A stretch of 64,000 nucleotides of DNA. It comes from Acanthopleura granulata (Eukaryota > Mollusca > Polyplacophora > Chitonida > Chitonidae). The translations under genes were made by a program, and so were the position numbers. Location: positions 16,765,896 to 16,829,895 of the forward strand of contig JABBOT010000005.1 in NCBI GenBank assembly GCA_016165875.1, in the 5' to 3' direction. Below, one piece after another: positions 25,026 through 37,960 of this stretch. Numbering within the stretch: the first letter of the stretch is position 1; each line of letters opens with the position of its first letter. A model generated the notes under the pieces. That model worked only from the letters and a program-made list of their open reading frames with translations. It ran no database searches and was not told where the DNA came from.

Positions 25026-28000
25026 ACTTTCAATTACACTTCCAAACTTGGTTACCCAAGACCATGACAAATTGTTAGAGATTAAGTGTTTCTTCCCAAT
25101 TATCAATGAAGCTCAGACACATACTGTACATGTAAGTATTAATCGGCTTATCTACTGTATGTCCCTGTAATACGATTTACAAAGGACATTTTCTCACAAT
25201 ACTGTGGTCAGCAGTACAAAAATGTAAAACTCTTTGATTTGAAGAGGTCACCCTTATCATACAGAATATTAGGCACTTACCAATCTGCTATTGTAGTTTA
25301 TTTATCAGAGCATACATGTATATAAACTATACTTATAAGTCATAAAAAAGATGCAAAATGACCTCTAAACACTGTCATTGTGAATTATATGTCCACATTA
25401 CTCTGGTAACCAAAACACCTGTCATAAATAACTGTATGGGTTTTTGAACTAGAAATCTCTAGCGAAGTATCTTTGAAAATGAGAAAACTGGAAACACTCA
25501 TGGACATGCTCTTTGTTCACACATCCATATATCTTGACTCTATGCTAACATAGGGCCCTCTTCCACAAACTTAGGCAAGCTCCAGAATGTTAGAAATCCA
25601 CAATGAGTCAGAAAGGTAGTGTGTTTAGGGTGATTTGGATTGAATCAGTCAGTGCAATGTGAGATTGTGAATTTCAGGTTAGAATATACAAGTACATGTA
25701 TGGATACATCGTCCGTAATTTGTGGTAAATCCTATCAATTTGCCCGGTTACATATAAAGGAACAGTGCCATTTCAGCTTTCCTCCATTAATCCGAGGGAA
25801 GCCTCTTTATAACAACATGAGCAAATTGCATGGGCACTGTACACGGGAATAACTGCCCAACCCATTTGGAGAGTTGTAAAAAGGGCAGTCCAGTATAATT
25901 AGAGACAAGTTCATGTGATAATTACAAGATAACCCTTGGCTCTATCACCATTTGCAATTGAAGCAGTCTAAAAAAAAAAAAACCCTGCACTATCAAAAAA
26001 CCACAACCTTACACGCCAAGTAAACAAATTCCAACAGCTGAAGGGCCAGCAGAGTGCCACAAGTACAAAGCAGCACATCGTGTGCATTTGATTTGTGTGT
26101 TCTGTCAAAAACACTGAGAGATCAAGATTTTAATCAGGATCTGTTCTCTGGCAACAAGCTCTCTCCACACACTCACATGCACAAGTCGATGATGACTCAC
26201 TGTCACAGCAAACCACCCTGTTATTATAAAACACAACAATTTACATTTTTTCCATTTTTCTTTGCTGGGACAGCATCTCTGTCCCAGGAATCTTCCCTTA
26301 TATATTTCCATAACAAAGGACAAAATCTAAACCAGAATCTGACCACAATTTCGAGTAGGGCTTCTTCATTAACGCCATACTGCTGATTTATTAGAGGTTT
26401 TCGCAGGCAGCAATGATAGTACCATGCCTTAATAAGAACTTTACCTATGTGTATCAACACTGCTATTGAGTTCAGTGTTACAGGGGAATTCGGTTTTTCT
26501 ATATCATTTTATGAACACGTGAATATTTAACTACTATGTTATTCTATATTCAGCCACTCAAAACAAAATCTATACTTCAACTAGATGATTTGTGCCATAA
26601 CTTACAGCTTAAAAATAGCCAAATCAAGAAAAGATCCAGTTAATTCTGTTATGCCTGTGGGCTTTTCGGTGGTTTTTGGCGACAAAAAAAAGTCTAAATG
26701 TACAAATATGCCATGCTCCATGGAATGAAAATCAAAGACATTTAAGTCTTAAGTGCACCATTATTCTTCAGAAGATTTCAGTACATAAATAAGTCCCAAT
26801 TTTGCCACCTGACAAGAAGTAGTGTGAAATCCAATTAGATATTGAACATCAGAGTGTGTGATAACGATTCTGCTCAAAATCTGACAGCTAATGGTCATCA
26901 TATTAAAACATAATGATAAATGTATGTAAAACTGTAACTGATGTCATTTCAAGCAAATTTTGTTCACTTACTCCAATGTGAAAGTCATAAAGGTCTACAA
27001 TCACCTATGTTTTACTCCATATATGTACAAGTCCATATCCTATATCATCAAAGTACATGTAAGCATTGCGTATATATGGGACAGATAAACAGAAGACCAT
27101 ACTGTAGCTCTAGTACCACACAAACAACACAGCAGCCTTTTGAAGTTATAAAATGGGAGTTTTTCCTTCAGTTTACATGTCAAGAAAATATTAATTTCTG
27201 TGGCTTTTATTCTTTAAATTAGACTAATCCGCATCATACATTATGCATTTTAACAAAAGGTCATTATGTCAAAGGATATTACCAAAACTGAAGCTCTGCT
27301 TGAGGGTCTGTCTTAAGCATGTATTGTTTCTGACCTGATGCACGAACAGAGAGAGAGAGAGTAGCAAAGTATGCTCCATATGTCTCAGGACATTCCATAG
27401 CCAAAAAAAAAGATGAACTTAAAGCTGACTGGGCCTGAGGAAACGGAGAGATAATTCTTGAAGACAACTTTGTTTCCCCACAGCAGCTATATTGGAAACA
27501 TGCTTAGTATTAACTTTCACACCTTATCCATAAATAAACAGGTTATTTTTTACCAGTCATGATGAATACTATAGAAAATGCAAGGCACGTAAAAAAATGT
27601 TGTCTTCTGTCTTTCTTATATACAGAATAGTTTTATCTCATGTATCTGACGTGAAAATTCACCAAAAAGCGCATGTTTATGGAAAAACAAAGCTCATAAA
27701 TTATTACTTTTGGAGCTTAAACATTTGTTATCTTGAAGATACGAACAGGTAAGAGAAAGTTGTCTTTCATACTGATAAAGCCTCATTTGCCAACAGCTGA
27801 CATGTCTCCAAGACAAATTTAAGGTATTTTCTTCTTGTCTTTTTTGTTATTTAAATCAGCACCAAAACAGCAGAGATTAGAACTGTTGTACAGTGTCCAT
27901 ACAGAAGTTAGATTTTCCTACTCAAGGCTTGGAGCAGGTTTCTGATCAATTGTTGATACCTTGTATGTTATCACGCTAACCACCTGGATGGCTTCACAGA

Positions 28001-28524
28001 GGGTTCGCTCCATTCTATTAATTGTTGAATTATCTGCAAATACTTTATCTCTCCCAAAGCATCCCCTTGGAGACCATTTTGTGGTTGCTGGCATTCGATA
28101 TCACCTTTCATGGTTTCATCCTAGCTATTTTCATGTAAATAATACGTTCGACATCAGTTTCATTCTGGCAAATGTCATTTCTATTCTTGGTATGAGATGC
28201 TCAGCTATGCTGTGTATAGTAATGCAAACATATATATCAGTAACACGGAGCTACCAAGTTCCCCTTTAAAGTGCAAATATATTGTATCACATGTTAAATA
28301 GTGGCATTTCGTACTTTCATAGAAGAATATGTACTGTATTTTACTGCAATCAAAATTCAGTAAACAGTGACATAGAGTTTTTGTACAGATGCCAATTAGA
28401 CACCAGTACTGTTAAAAATAAATGTAAGATAATGCCTTACTGCAACATTAAGATTGGGTAATTAAAACCTCCTGGAATTCTATATTATTATTCTCCATAT
28501 GTGCTACTATTACTATTGGGATGA

Positions 28525-28537
28525 GGGGGGGGGGGGG
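28525..28537 (+). repeat. G13 homopolymer
   Basis: Thirteen consecutive G in AT-rich intron sequence. Confidence 0.7.
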
Positions 28538-31500
28538 TGAAACACACAAATGCTGCATCCATTATTACACTGGTTCACATAGCCTAATCCACCTATGGTC
28601 CTCAAATGACCCACTAAGGTCTCAACAGGCTGAATATTTCTGACTTCTGCCAATCAACAATCTCTCCCTTTTAAGCCACCCGCTTTTGTAACGTTTTATT
28701 ATTCCAAGGGGTAGTTTTGTGAATAATTAGTCAATGCTTAATTCTTTGAAGTTGTTAGATACCTATATGATACTGATGAATTTTGGAGCTGTTTAAACCT
28801 ATTCTCAACACTGTGGTCCTCTTTTGAACTTTCCCAGTTTACCTGGCTTTCCAGATGCATATGCACGTTTAGTATACTGTAATCTAAAACTTAATACTTA
28901 GTCACTTTTCTTGGTGAAAAAAAGTTTTGATCTGTGCATTGCTCAATATTGAAAATAGTATATCTTTTCTTGTTCTGGTATAGATTTGACCCAGCTAAAA
29001 GAAGCATGTCTTGCTTTCACAGTTTAATGCTTCTAGAATGAGTGTTTCCAGATGCAACAGATTATGAAAACCCAATGTTGAATTTAGCTCAAACATTCCC
29101 ATTTGCACAATTCACTTAAACATTCGAATCCAAGAAATGATTACATGAAAGAGAGTTCTAAACACAACTTCTGTTTTGAAATCATTGTATCCTTTATGAT
29201 TCTGCAATTGCACTATGCAATAACCAGACCCCTTTCAAGCTGATCAGCTTCTATTTTTTGTGGAAGAAAAAGGAAAAGGTCACATGATTTGGGGACAAGG
29301 GATTTGGGCTTCTACACAAGTACCTGTACCGGTTACCAGTATCAAAACAGCCATGGTGCATGTAGCCTCTTTGATAAGTAATGCTGATCTCTGTACTTCT
29401 TTCCTACATTTATCTTGCTGACATTTCACTTTGCTCATTTCACCCTGTGCTCGCTAACAGTATTAAATTGCTTCTTTATATGACACAAAGGCGCTAAGTG
29501 AAAACTGAACAACTGTCAAGTGAATATCATAGCATCAACGATCTGTTGTCCACTAACAGCAGTGAAGGAGAGTGGCAAATGAACGTCAGCTATCTTCTCC
29601 AAGCAACCAATTTCAAAGCTTCTTAACTAAATCCAGAAAAACAGGCAGTAAACTATCAGAAACACATGGACATATGGATAAAAATATGAATTTCACGGAA
29701 ACAGACAAAATCCTGGCCTGATATTGAAAAGCATCCTTTAATTTCCTGTTTTCAGATAACTGTTTCGTGAAGGAAGATTTCCTTTAGTGTCAAAACAACA
29801 TTAGCCAAATCCATATTGCTTCATGTCAAATAGGAAAGAAGTGAAAAAAAAAAAGCCAAACTGCTGAAGGTAAATTGTGGTAATCAGTGTCATATGGTCT
29901 ACCGCTATTCCATTAGCTAAATGCAGAGAGAGAGTGGACTATAAACTACATGTAACATTTTTCACAGAAAACAGGCAGTTTTTTTCTCGACACCATACAG
30001 CAGATAACACTTGAGTTAACCTTTGTCCAGACGTTTTCCAAATAGGTGTACATATACGTTTCCACCTTTCACATCATATATGTAGATTAACCCCAATCAT
30101 ATATTTTTTGAGGCAAATAAAGGTCAAACATCATAACTTCTGCTGTTAAAACACATTTGCCCCTTGTATTATATCATGCTACCATCAGAAACCTTAGGCA
30201 AAAAGAGTAACATTAACACCATAATTCTGGGTCAAAGACACTCCTATTCAGTCCATTGCATTCTTTGCATCTACAGAATATATCTTCCATTGCCTGCAGT
30301 AGGGCACGGATTGACCACATGGTTAAGATGCACATCTGATGTCCAGCATCATGTGTGCAGAGAACGTTACAGTAGCTCAACCTGTACTGCTCTTGGGGGC
30401 TGCTCCTTGACGGCAATAAGGTAGACCAGTGCTGGAACTTAACACTTGTCTGCTTGCCCTGGGCAAACAAAGTATACCTGGGCAAGCAAATTATCCCTAA
30501 TGGTTACCCTCATGGGCAAGCAAATTTTTCAACGAACTTATAGCAGGATGATCTTCTGTCAACACTTATGAGGGCAACCAGTTTTCGAAAATCACTTTCC
30601 GTCAGGCAAATATCTTAAAAACCCAAGTTCCTTCACTGGGTAAACAGCAATTAAAGGGTCATTTATGTTTTCCAACATTTATTTCATTGAATGGCTTACA
30701 CATTAGGATCTCTGTAGGTGGAAATCTGTTTGACACATGTGGGACAGTTTGTTAGTAACTCACCCTAGAGTACATGTAATTGGTTACTTAAGACTCTCCA
30801 TTTACCTTTAATAATGAAGCCAATCATATACATGCAAATGAAGTATATTTGTGTGTGGCAGTGAACTACAGTCAAATTATACAATGAATGATTCTCAGAG
30901 GTCAAGGACTATATGTCTGTGTTTCAGGTTTAAGGTATGACTTGACAGTAACTGTGCAATAGCTTAATTGAATATCAAATGCAACAAATTCTCATTTATC
31001 CATTCTTAAGATATACCTATATAATTTAGATCTTTAGTCTTGTTCCTTGCATTAACCAGAAAAAAACAAAAACTCAAAGCAGGTTTTTAATACTTTGTTT
31101 TATTATCCAATAACAGATTGATGTTGATAATGCTTCTTTAGGTCTGTAAATACCGGTGTATATCTGAATGCATGTTACAACCATTCAATCACCCAATCTG
31201 TGAAAGTAAGAAGCTAGTGCACAAATCCTGTCGTCCATCAAACATGAAAGAAAATGAGACTGCAATAACATCCACCTTGATTCACATCTACATGTACATG
31301 TACCTTTACATAATGATTGTTTCCACACACACTCTCTTCAAGACTCATACGAAATGCTGAGGGTTATTGAATGTGGGTAAGACAACAGGACAAGCTCTGT
31401 CTCTCATGAACTGTGGCCTATATTTCTTGTCTACACGTCAAAGTAAACAGATGCTCTTGTGACATTTGTAAATCTTCATTGGTAGCAAATTTCCAAATGG

Positions 31501-34500
31501 CGCTAGAATTGATGGCATGCAGACATAAGCAATTTTAGGTGTTGACATTTAGAAACTTCAGAGATGACCTCAAGAACCAGGTGCTGTCATCATATGGCTG
31601 GTACGATTGACAAAAGATGATGTGCTGCAACTATTTCTCAGTAAAGCGGTACAGGCCAGTGATCAAGTCTGCTTTTGGATCAGGGGTGGTCAAAGACATG
31701 ATGGGTCACTATACCACACATATGCCCATTCCCACCCAACAAATAGCCAAAAAAACCAACACACAGATAAAAAGCCAGGTTTTTCCCCAGCTTCAAGATT
31801 CTGTCAGCACAAGATTCCAGAAAATCTTGAGGAGCTCTGCGGTTTTTGTCTGGAGGCTGGAAGTGTACATGTGGACACAATTTTAGCAGTTACCAAAACG
31901 AAGGAGGTGTGTGCCACTCATCAGGATAGCTACACACATGTACAATTCTGCTGGAAGCCATGTGTGCAGTATTACACAAAAACTCCCTCACTGTGACTAG
32001 GCTTTCTACATATGCATAACAAGCAAATTCAAAGGTAAAATGCTAAAAAAAAAAACAGAGGAAGAGTTTCCTGCAAATTCTTAATTACACTTAACTTTAT
32101 AGTATGTATATGTTGGCATGAAATAGTAGTAATCAAAAGTGCATTACTGACTTAATTTCACTGTTGTTTATCTCCATACTCAACAAGTTTTGACTTATAT
32201 ATAAGAGAGACCAGTTATATTGGAGTTGAAGGAGTCAAGCACTGACCTTTGGCTAATTAATGGAGAAAGATGCTATCATGTCATATTGGTTAAAGCTAAC
32301 AACTTCATGCAAGACCACATACGAGCTTGCTGTTGCCAAGAACAATTGGAAGCTGGTGAATTGCCACAATTATCTGGAATAATGAGAGCAACTATACAGA
32401 CAAGTTTTAAAGTTACAGACTTGATATTCAGATGCCTTCACTGCAATAAGTATTTTATCCCATTCATGTTCAAAGATGCTTCTGGATGTTAACAGCCATT
32501 ATTATACATCACAGGGTAATTTTTCATTTCCATTGGCCAACACATGGCCAGATGATATTCGGCAAAGCATGATGGACAATGGTCATGAGGCAATGTCCAA
32601 CGACCACCTGCAAATAGCCAACCATCTCAAACGTTTATTCTAAATGGTTATCTCCCTTTGCCCGCTCTCTAACGTCCACTTGTCAAGTAAACAGTTGGAC
32701 GATGGCTATCTCAGCCAGTGATGGCATAGATAACCAACAATTTAGGGCTTCTGCTCAGCAAGATCTATTTTTCTCTTTTTCTTCCTATATCTTTTGTCTA
32801 ATTTTTAACCTACAGTGCATGCCATGCTTCAATAAGTGCTTTGCACTCGTTGAACATCACCTGAGCTCACAATTCCTAATATACCGTCTCACGGCATGCA
32901 ATATCAGCATAATATTCTGAGAAAGATAACACTAACTCACATCAGAATAAGGTTACTAAAATAATTTACTTAGTTTATTTGACTGAGCACTGCGCTCAAA
33001 CATTTTTCTCTTAAATGAGAGCGGTCAGGTTTATGCAGGGAGGAACCTGAGAACACACTAACCTATGCCACATACATGACCCAAGACATTTGGAAATCTG
33101 GAGCTGACATCAACTACCATGCAGATATCTCAATACTTGGATAAGATCCTACAAATGACATGAGAGCAGTAAAACACGCTCGTATGTCTTGTAAATCTAA
33201 ATAAATCGCCAATGTATCCTCTGTGAATTGGCTAAGAATGGCCTCTTTGGTCACGACTTGAGAAGGCCATTAACACAGTCATACATCATCACCAGCGGAT
33301 CCAGCATTTTATCTCTCTGTCTGGCGACTGCAGAATATGGGAGAGTAGAGCCAAGGAAAAGGAGCTGCAGAATGACACATGTAAGGTACTCTGGACACCA
33401 GCCAATACCTGGTAGAGATAAGACACATGGGAGGCATTCTGATGTTAGTTTCAGTATGTGTGAACGCATGACCCACAACCTGCAGGTACACAATGTATAC
33501 TCAAACTGTATATAGTAATGACTAAGTGTATCCTGCCCAGCAAACATCTTCTCTCCATAACGCATGTGCATACAAGCACTTGTAAGCATTAACACCTGGG
33601 TAACATAAAAGTGTGTTGGGGGAATGGATAACTTTATTCCGACAACAAAACAAAAAGCAAATAGGCTATTAAAACTCACATACATGCTCATCATTTCATG
33701 ATGTCACCATCATGAAACTTTAGCTGTTTTGCTTTTTTTCTGCTATTCTCAGGGGAGTTCACAGCACACCAGGGACTAAGAGACACCCAGTTATCATTAT
33801 GCTGATGAAGATATTTCTCTTTTCATTAGATTCATTAACGGTTGCCCACCAGAAGCAGCTCTACAAGTTGCCATGTGTCTCTGCAGGTACATCAAGCCAT
33901 AAATATTTTTACACTATATTCACTTAATTAGGGGACTGAGTGCCAGATGACATCTACTTTTTGGCATGGTGCAGTTATTGTGAATTTGAGCATGTTCTAA
34001 TAAAGTTTTATAATGCACGCTGATCATCTGGAGTTAACTTGCCTCCTGCACATCATGCTGAAGTATTTGCATACATTCTGAAAGAGCTGCTGGCAACTGA
34101 ACTCAATTCTAACCCTGAAAACATGCCCAAGGTTCAAGAAGACTCAATGACAGCACCCTTACGCCTTCCTTAAGGGAGTGTCATGACTAGTATGAAGTAG
34201 CCTGAATGTTTATTCAGAAGTACCACCTCCAGGTGTCGGCCAAAGAGGCAACTAGAGGGCCACATGTGAGCCGGAAGATGAACGGGTGGATGTCCATGTG
34301 ATGAGGTGACCTTAAACAACCTCTCAGTCATGATACACCTTATCAGCCTCCAGCCCTAAAGATCTGACACCTCAGGGTTTATAAACAGTCCCTGTCTACC
34401 GTCTAGTATTCCACTTACAGCCACATCAACACAAGGGCCTTATCTTCATAATAGATGATAGGCCTTTATGCACCAATGCCCCCCCAGTATGACATCCCAC

Positions 34501-36539
34501 CTACTTCTTCGCTCCCTCCTTCCTACTAATGGTACCTCTTCCTCTCCTCCTTTTTTTTTTTTAACCACTACAATAATTTCAGCATGGGAGTGTGCCAGTG
34601 ATAAGCGCTATCGGCTGTCCATCCAATAAATTTAATTCAGGGTGTGGAAAAGCAGCCATGATTCAGCCATTTCTACATGATTTCTACTTCACCTTACAAA
34701 CGACAACTACACTGAAGGACCTCTGGAACAGTCAGTAGCTCCAGTCTGGCTGGAAAAACAGAAGGCTTCTACAATTTGCAATAGCTGCAAAATTCCACAA
34801 GAAAAACCTCTTGCACCTGAGACCCTTTCAAGTGAATGGCCCATTTGAAAAGATAGGATGTCAAACATTTGAATGATGGACCAAATGACCATCATGATAG
34901 AGAGACAGAAAGAGTGACTTATTAAGCTACTTGTCGCCACAGCTAAAACAACTCAAACTAACTTGGTTTCACCAAGGCACGGCTTTTTCTGGCTCATAAT
35001 AGTTCATCTTTTTTGGTTCAATAATCAGAAATGTAAATGTTGAGTAAGTAATTTCACTGCTGACAATACTATATTTGCCCTAAAACAATGTCTGAAACTA
35101 TGCATTTTTATAGGCCATAAAAGTGTTAAACAATATTACTTTTTTGCTGGAACATTTCGTGAGTCTAAACAAACTTCAAAGCATCTTTCTAAGGTGAAAT
35201 GATATATCAGAATCGAGCAAAATGAAAGACTTAATGATATTGGTAATTTTAGGTCAAATATTGTATTATATCACATTCCACTCAAGAGTTTGTTCATCAG
35301 TACAGGTGTACCAGATAGCTTAGAACAAACTGCGCTCTTCCACCTTACATCTTAACCCTCAATGTCATGGTCGAATGTATCAAATCTCAGGTGTCTGTAT
35401 ACAGGTACCGTTTGTTACAACACAACCCCCTAAAAACTGACAGATATTAACACCCTCAGGTAACTGAATATTAATATCGTACACTTAAATTATGCATCTT
35501 AATGAGATGGCTTGGTTGCCAGTGTCCTTGACTTTGATCACCGATGACAATCATATTACAAACACATATTGCCTTATCAATGATGACAGCATCAGAAATG
35601 TATGGTGCTAATAAAACAGGTACATATGCATGTATATCAAACCTCTATATTCCCGTCACTCACTGTAAGTCTACAGTATAAATTATGAATTCCATGACAC
35701 ATTATAAAATTATAAACATAGGGAAAAGTTCAATACTATAATCAGTATGATAAACCTGCATGCAATAAAGTTCAGTGTGTATTATGTGGAACCCTCTTAT
35801 TCTACACAAACAGCAAATATCTGTTTCTGCTCCAATATTTACATCCATGGCACACAATAAATGTACTTTATATATTTTGTAAGCCACAAGATTTTAGTAA
35901 AAATGAATTCATCTGATTTATTTAAAAGCCACACTGCAAAATATCAAAACTGCTTTGGTTGTTTCCCTAGATATACTGGTTTATATACCTATTTATAAAA
36001 GAGCTTGTTGGCACAATATAATCAGGAACAACTTTAAATGCTAGAATGTATCGATACACTTCCTTAGCACTCACTTAAAACCTGACCACATGCACAGATA
36101 CCTGCACGCACATATGTAAGTGCATGTGCTTGTCATTTCCAATCCTGTAAATATTTACATTATGTGTTTGAATGAGTGCTGACAGGAATGTCATACGTTT
36201 AAAAAAGAAATTCCCGATTTACGTGGTGTGGAGCAGGTAATGATTCTACAGATGTGGGATATTAATTGTGTCAATGCGTGGTGGGTCACAGAAAGTAAAT
36301 CATTATTACAATGTGAGAGCATAATCAGCGTCAGCCACACTGCCAGTCCATGTAATCCGCCTCATCTGTTAACCTATGAGGCAAACAACCTGGTTATCAG
36401 CACCCTCAAACCTGGGGGTACTTACTACAACTCCCTGTTCTGTTAACCAACAGTTCTTTCCGTTTAACCAACATCATATAACCTAATATCATATCACGAG
36501 ATAAACAAAAATAAAGAGAAGTCATATTATATTACTTAC

Positions 36540-36549
36540 TTTTCGGCAT
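36540..36549 (-). CDS. TNFAIP8: TNFAIP8 alternative first coding exon 1b (Met-Pro-Lys, creates a split start codon)
   Basis: On the minus strand, ATG CCG AAA A is followed by a consensus donor GTAAGT (intron starts at 36539). It is phase 1, so splicing to the exon at 7927 reads Met-Pro-Lys, then A|TG = Met, then Ala-Glu-Ala. The junction makes AAAATGGCGG, an ATG with A at -3 and G at +4. The first ATG has a weaker context (C at -3). An in-frame TAA lies 20 codons upstream (36607-36609), so the 5' part of this exon is untranslated; its 5' end was not determined. The predicted product is 193 aa, or 190 aa from the splice-made ATG, close to the length of short vertebrate TNFAIP8 isoforms. The coding part is only 10 nt, so support rests on the donor, the phase and the family precedent. 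The intron would be 28.6 kb. Confidence 0.6.
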
Positions 36550-37849
36550 CAGGGTGGATTTTTGTTGCCCGACTTCAGGACCTTTGAGTAAGCTCAGGGA
36601 GTTGGTTTAAGACCTCCTGAAGAAATCAGCAACTCTGCAAAGCACCTGCCGAGAACAGATATACAAGTATACAGAAAGGATACAGTTACTTAGCCTGCTG
36701 TTCAACTCTGCCAGCCAAAGAAGAACATCTGTAAACATTGATCTATGGGGTTACAACACCAAAGCTGGATTTACCATATACTTTATGTGTCTGTGAGAAT
36801 ATGGCCATCGTATATGTACATCTAAAAAGAGGTATTGACAGCGATCTGGGTATATAACAGAAGCCTCTTTCAGTCGGGACTTGTAACGGATGCTGTGTTT
36901 TACAAGGTTATTTGTCACTTCAAAGTCTTTAACTGTAGCTCGTTACCATGGTTTTCACAGGGCAGAGAGCTTTTGGTCAATTTCTTTCATGGTGGGCTAT
37001 CCCAGTGTGGCGAGACTGGGTAATTGAGCATCTCTAAAGGGAGTATCAGCAAACTAATAAAGTCAATTATGACCTATTCCCAGCATACAGGAGTGAGTAA
37101 GGTTTGAACAAAAGCTCTCCTAGATCACTGCCAACACCCTGATGTCATATACATGGTCTTTATAGAAATAGACTGAGTGAGCTCAACTGGTGAGTGTGTG
37201 AGAAGAAAATGAACAGCCTATCTCCAGTTGTACACCCATTGCTTACAATTCGCCAAGGTTTCCAGATGTGAAGCTCAATTCATTCCTCCTCCTTTACAAC
37301 AAGCAAGATTGCCCATCTATCCCTGTTACTGCAACCATTCACTTTTACAGTGTATACAAGTCCCAGAGTGTTCATTCAGGAATTGGTCATTATGAGGCCT
37401 TTTGCAAGGCTCAGAAACCTAACAACTTGGGCCCCTATAACAGGTGACTGATCTGACGGTCTCAGGAAAGATATAGCCTATCTTATTATGAATGTAACCA
37501 AAGGAAGCCCAAATCAACTATCATTTCCAAGTCTGTCGATTCATGTTCAACACAAATAAATGCTAATATCAAAATGGAATTTCTGAATTCGGCCATGCTG
37601 TGGAATTAAATTATATTAGAAATGAGACATTACTTTTTACATCTTGATGCAAGGAACAATGCTACATTAAAATGTCATCAGACCTTTGTTTTGTTTGACT
37701 CCACAGACTTATTATTTATGGCCTACTACCCTCACATATATATATTAAAATGAATGGATTAAAGAGACAACACTAAAGCTAAGAGTACCACCTACAATTT
37801 ACAGCAGTAAAATAAACTTGTGAGTGTTCATCAATTTATTATTTACTGT

Positions 37850-37960
37850 ACATGTATTTATTTATTTAACTAATGCATTTTTAATGCCACACTCAAGATT
37901 TTTACACTAATACGGTTAGTCAGGTTTAAGGGTGGGGCCTGGAGTAAACCATCGACCTTC
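37850..37960 (-). repeat. SINE family B relic (3' part)
   Basis: TGTATTTATTTATTTAAC, then AATGCCACACTCAAGATTTT, ACACTAATACGGTTAGTCAG and GGGGCCTGGAGTAAACCATC follow the family order but are strongly diverged. Confidence 0.55.

Larger units (their letters stand above)
22041..36539 (-). other. TNFAIP8: Remaining part of the intron of the TNFAIP8 exon 1b transcript; no other gene seen
   Basis: Intron sequence for the 1b isoform and upstream flank or promoter region for the 1a isoform. It holds SINE family B copies (23636-23856, 24876-25025), a (GA)7 run (27348-27362), G13 (28525-28537), three GGGCAAGCAAA-like words at 30470-30525, one GGTTATCTCCCTTT motif (32646-32659) and a weak SINE-like relic near 32968-33110. 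Open frames here (up to 147 codons) have no recognisable domain. Confidence 0.5.

Noticed and set aside
33334..33380. Plus-strand 47-nt microexon with a good acceptor and a fair donor
   Set aside because: Too short to judge, one frame open by chance, and no partner exons were found.
33251..33694. 147-codon minus-strand frame
   Set aside because: No recognisable domain. It overlaps another open frame on the opposite strand with equal claim.
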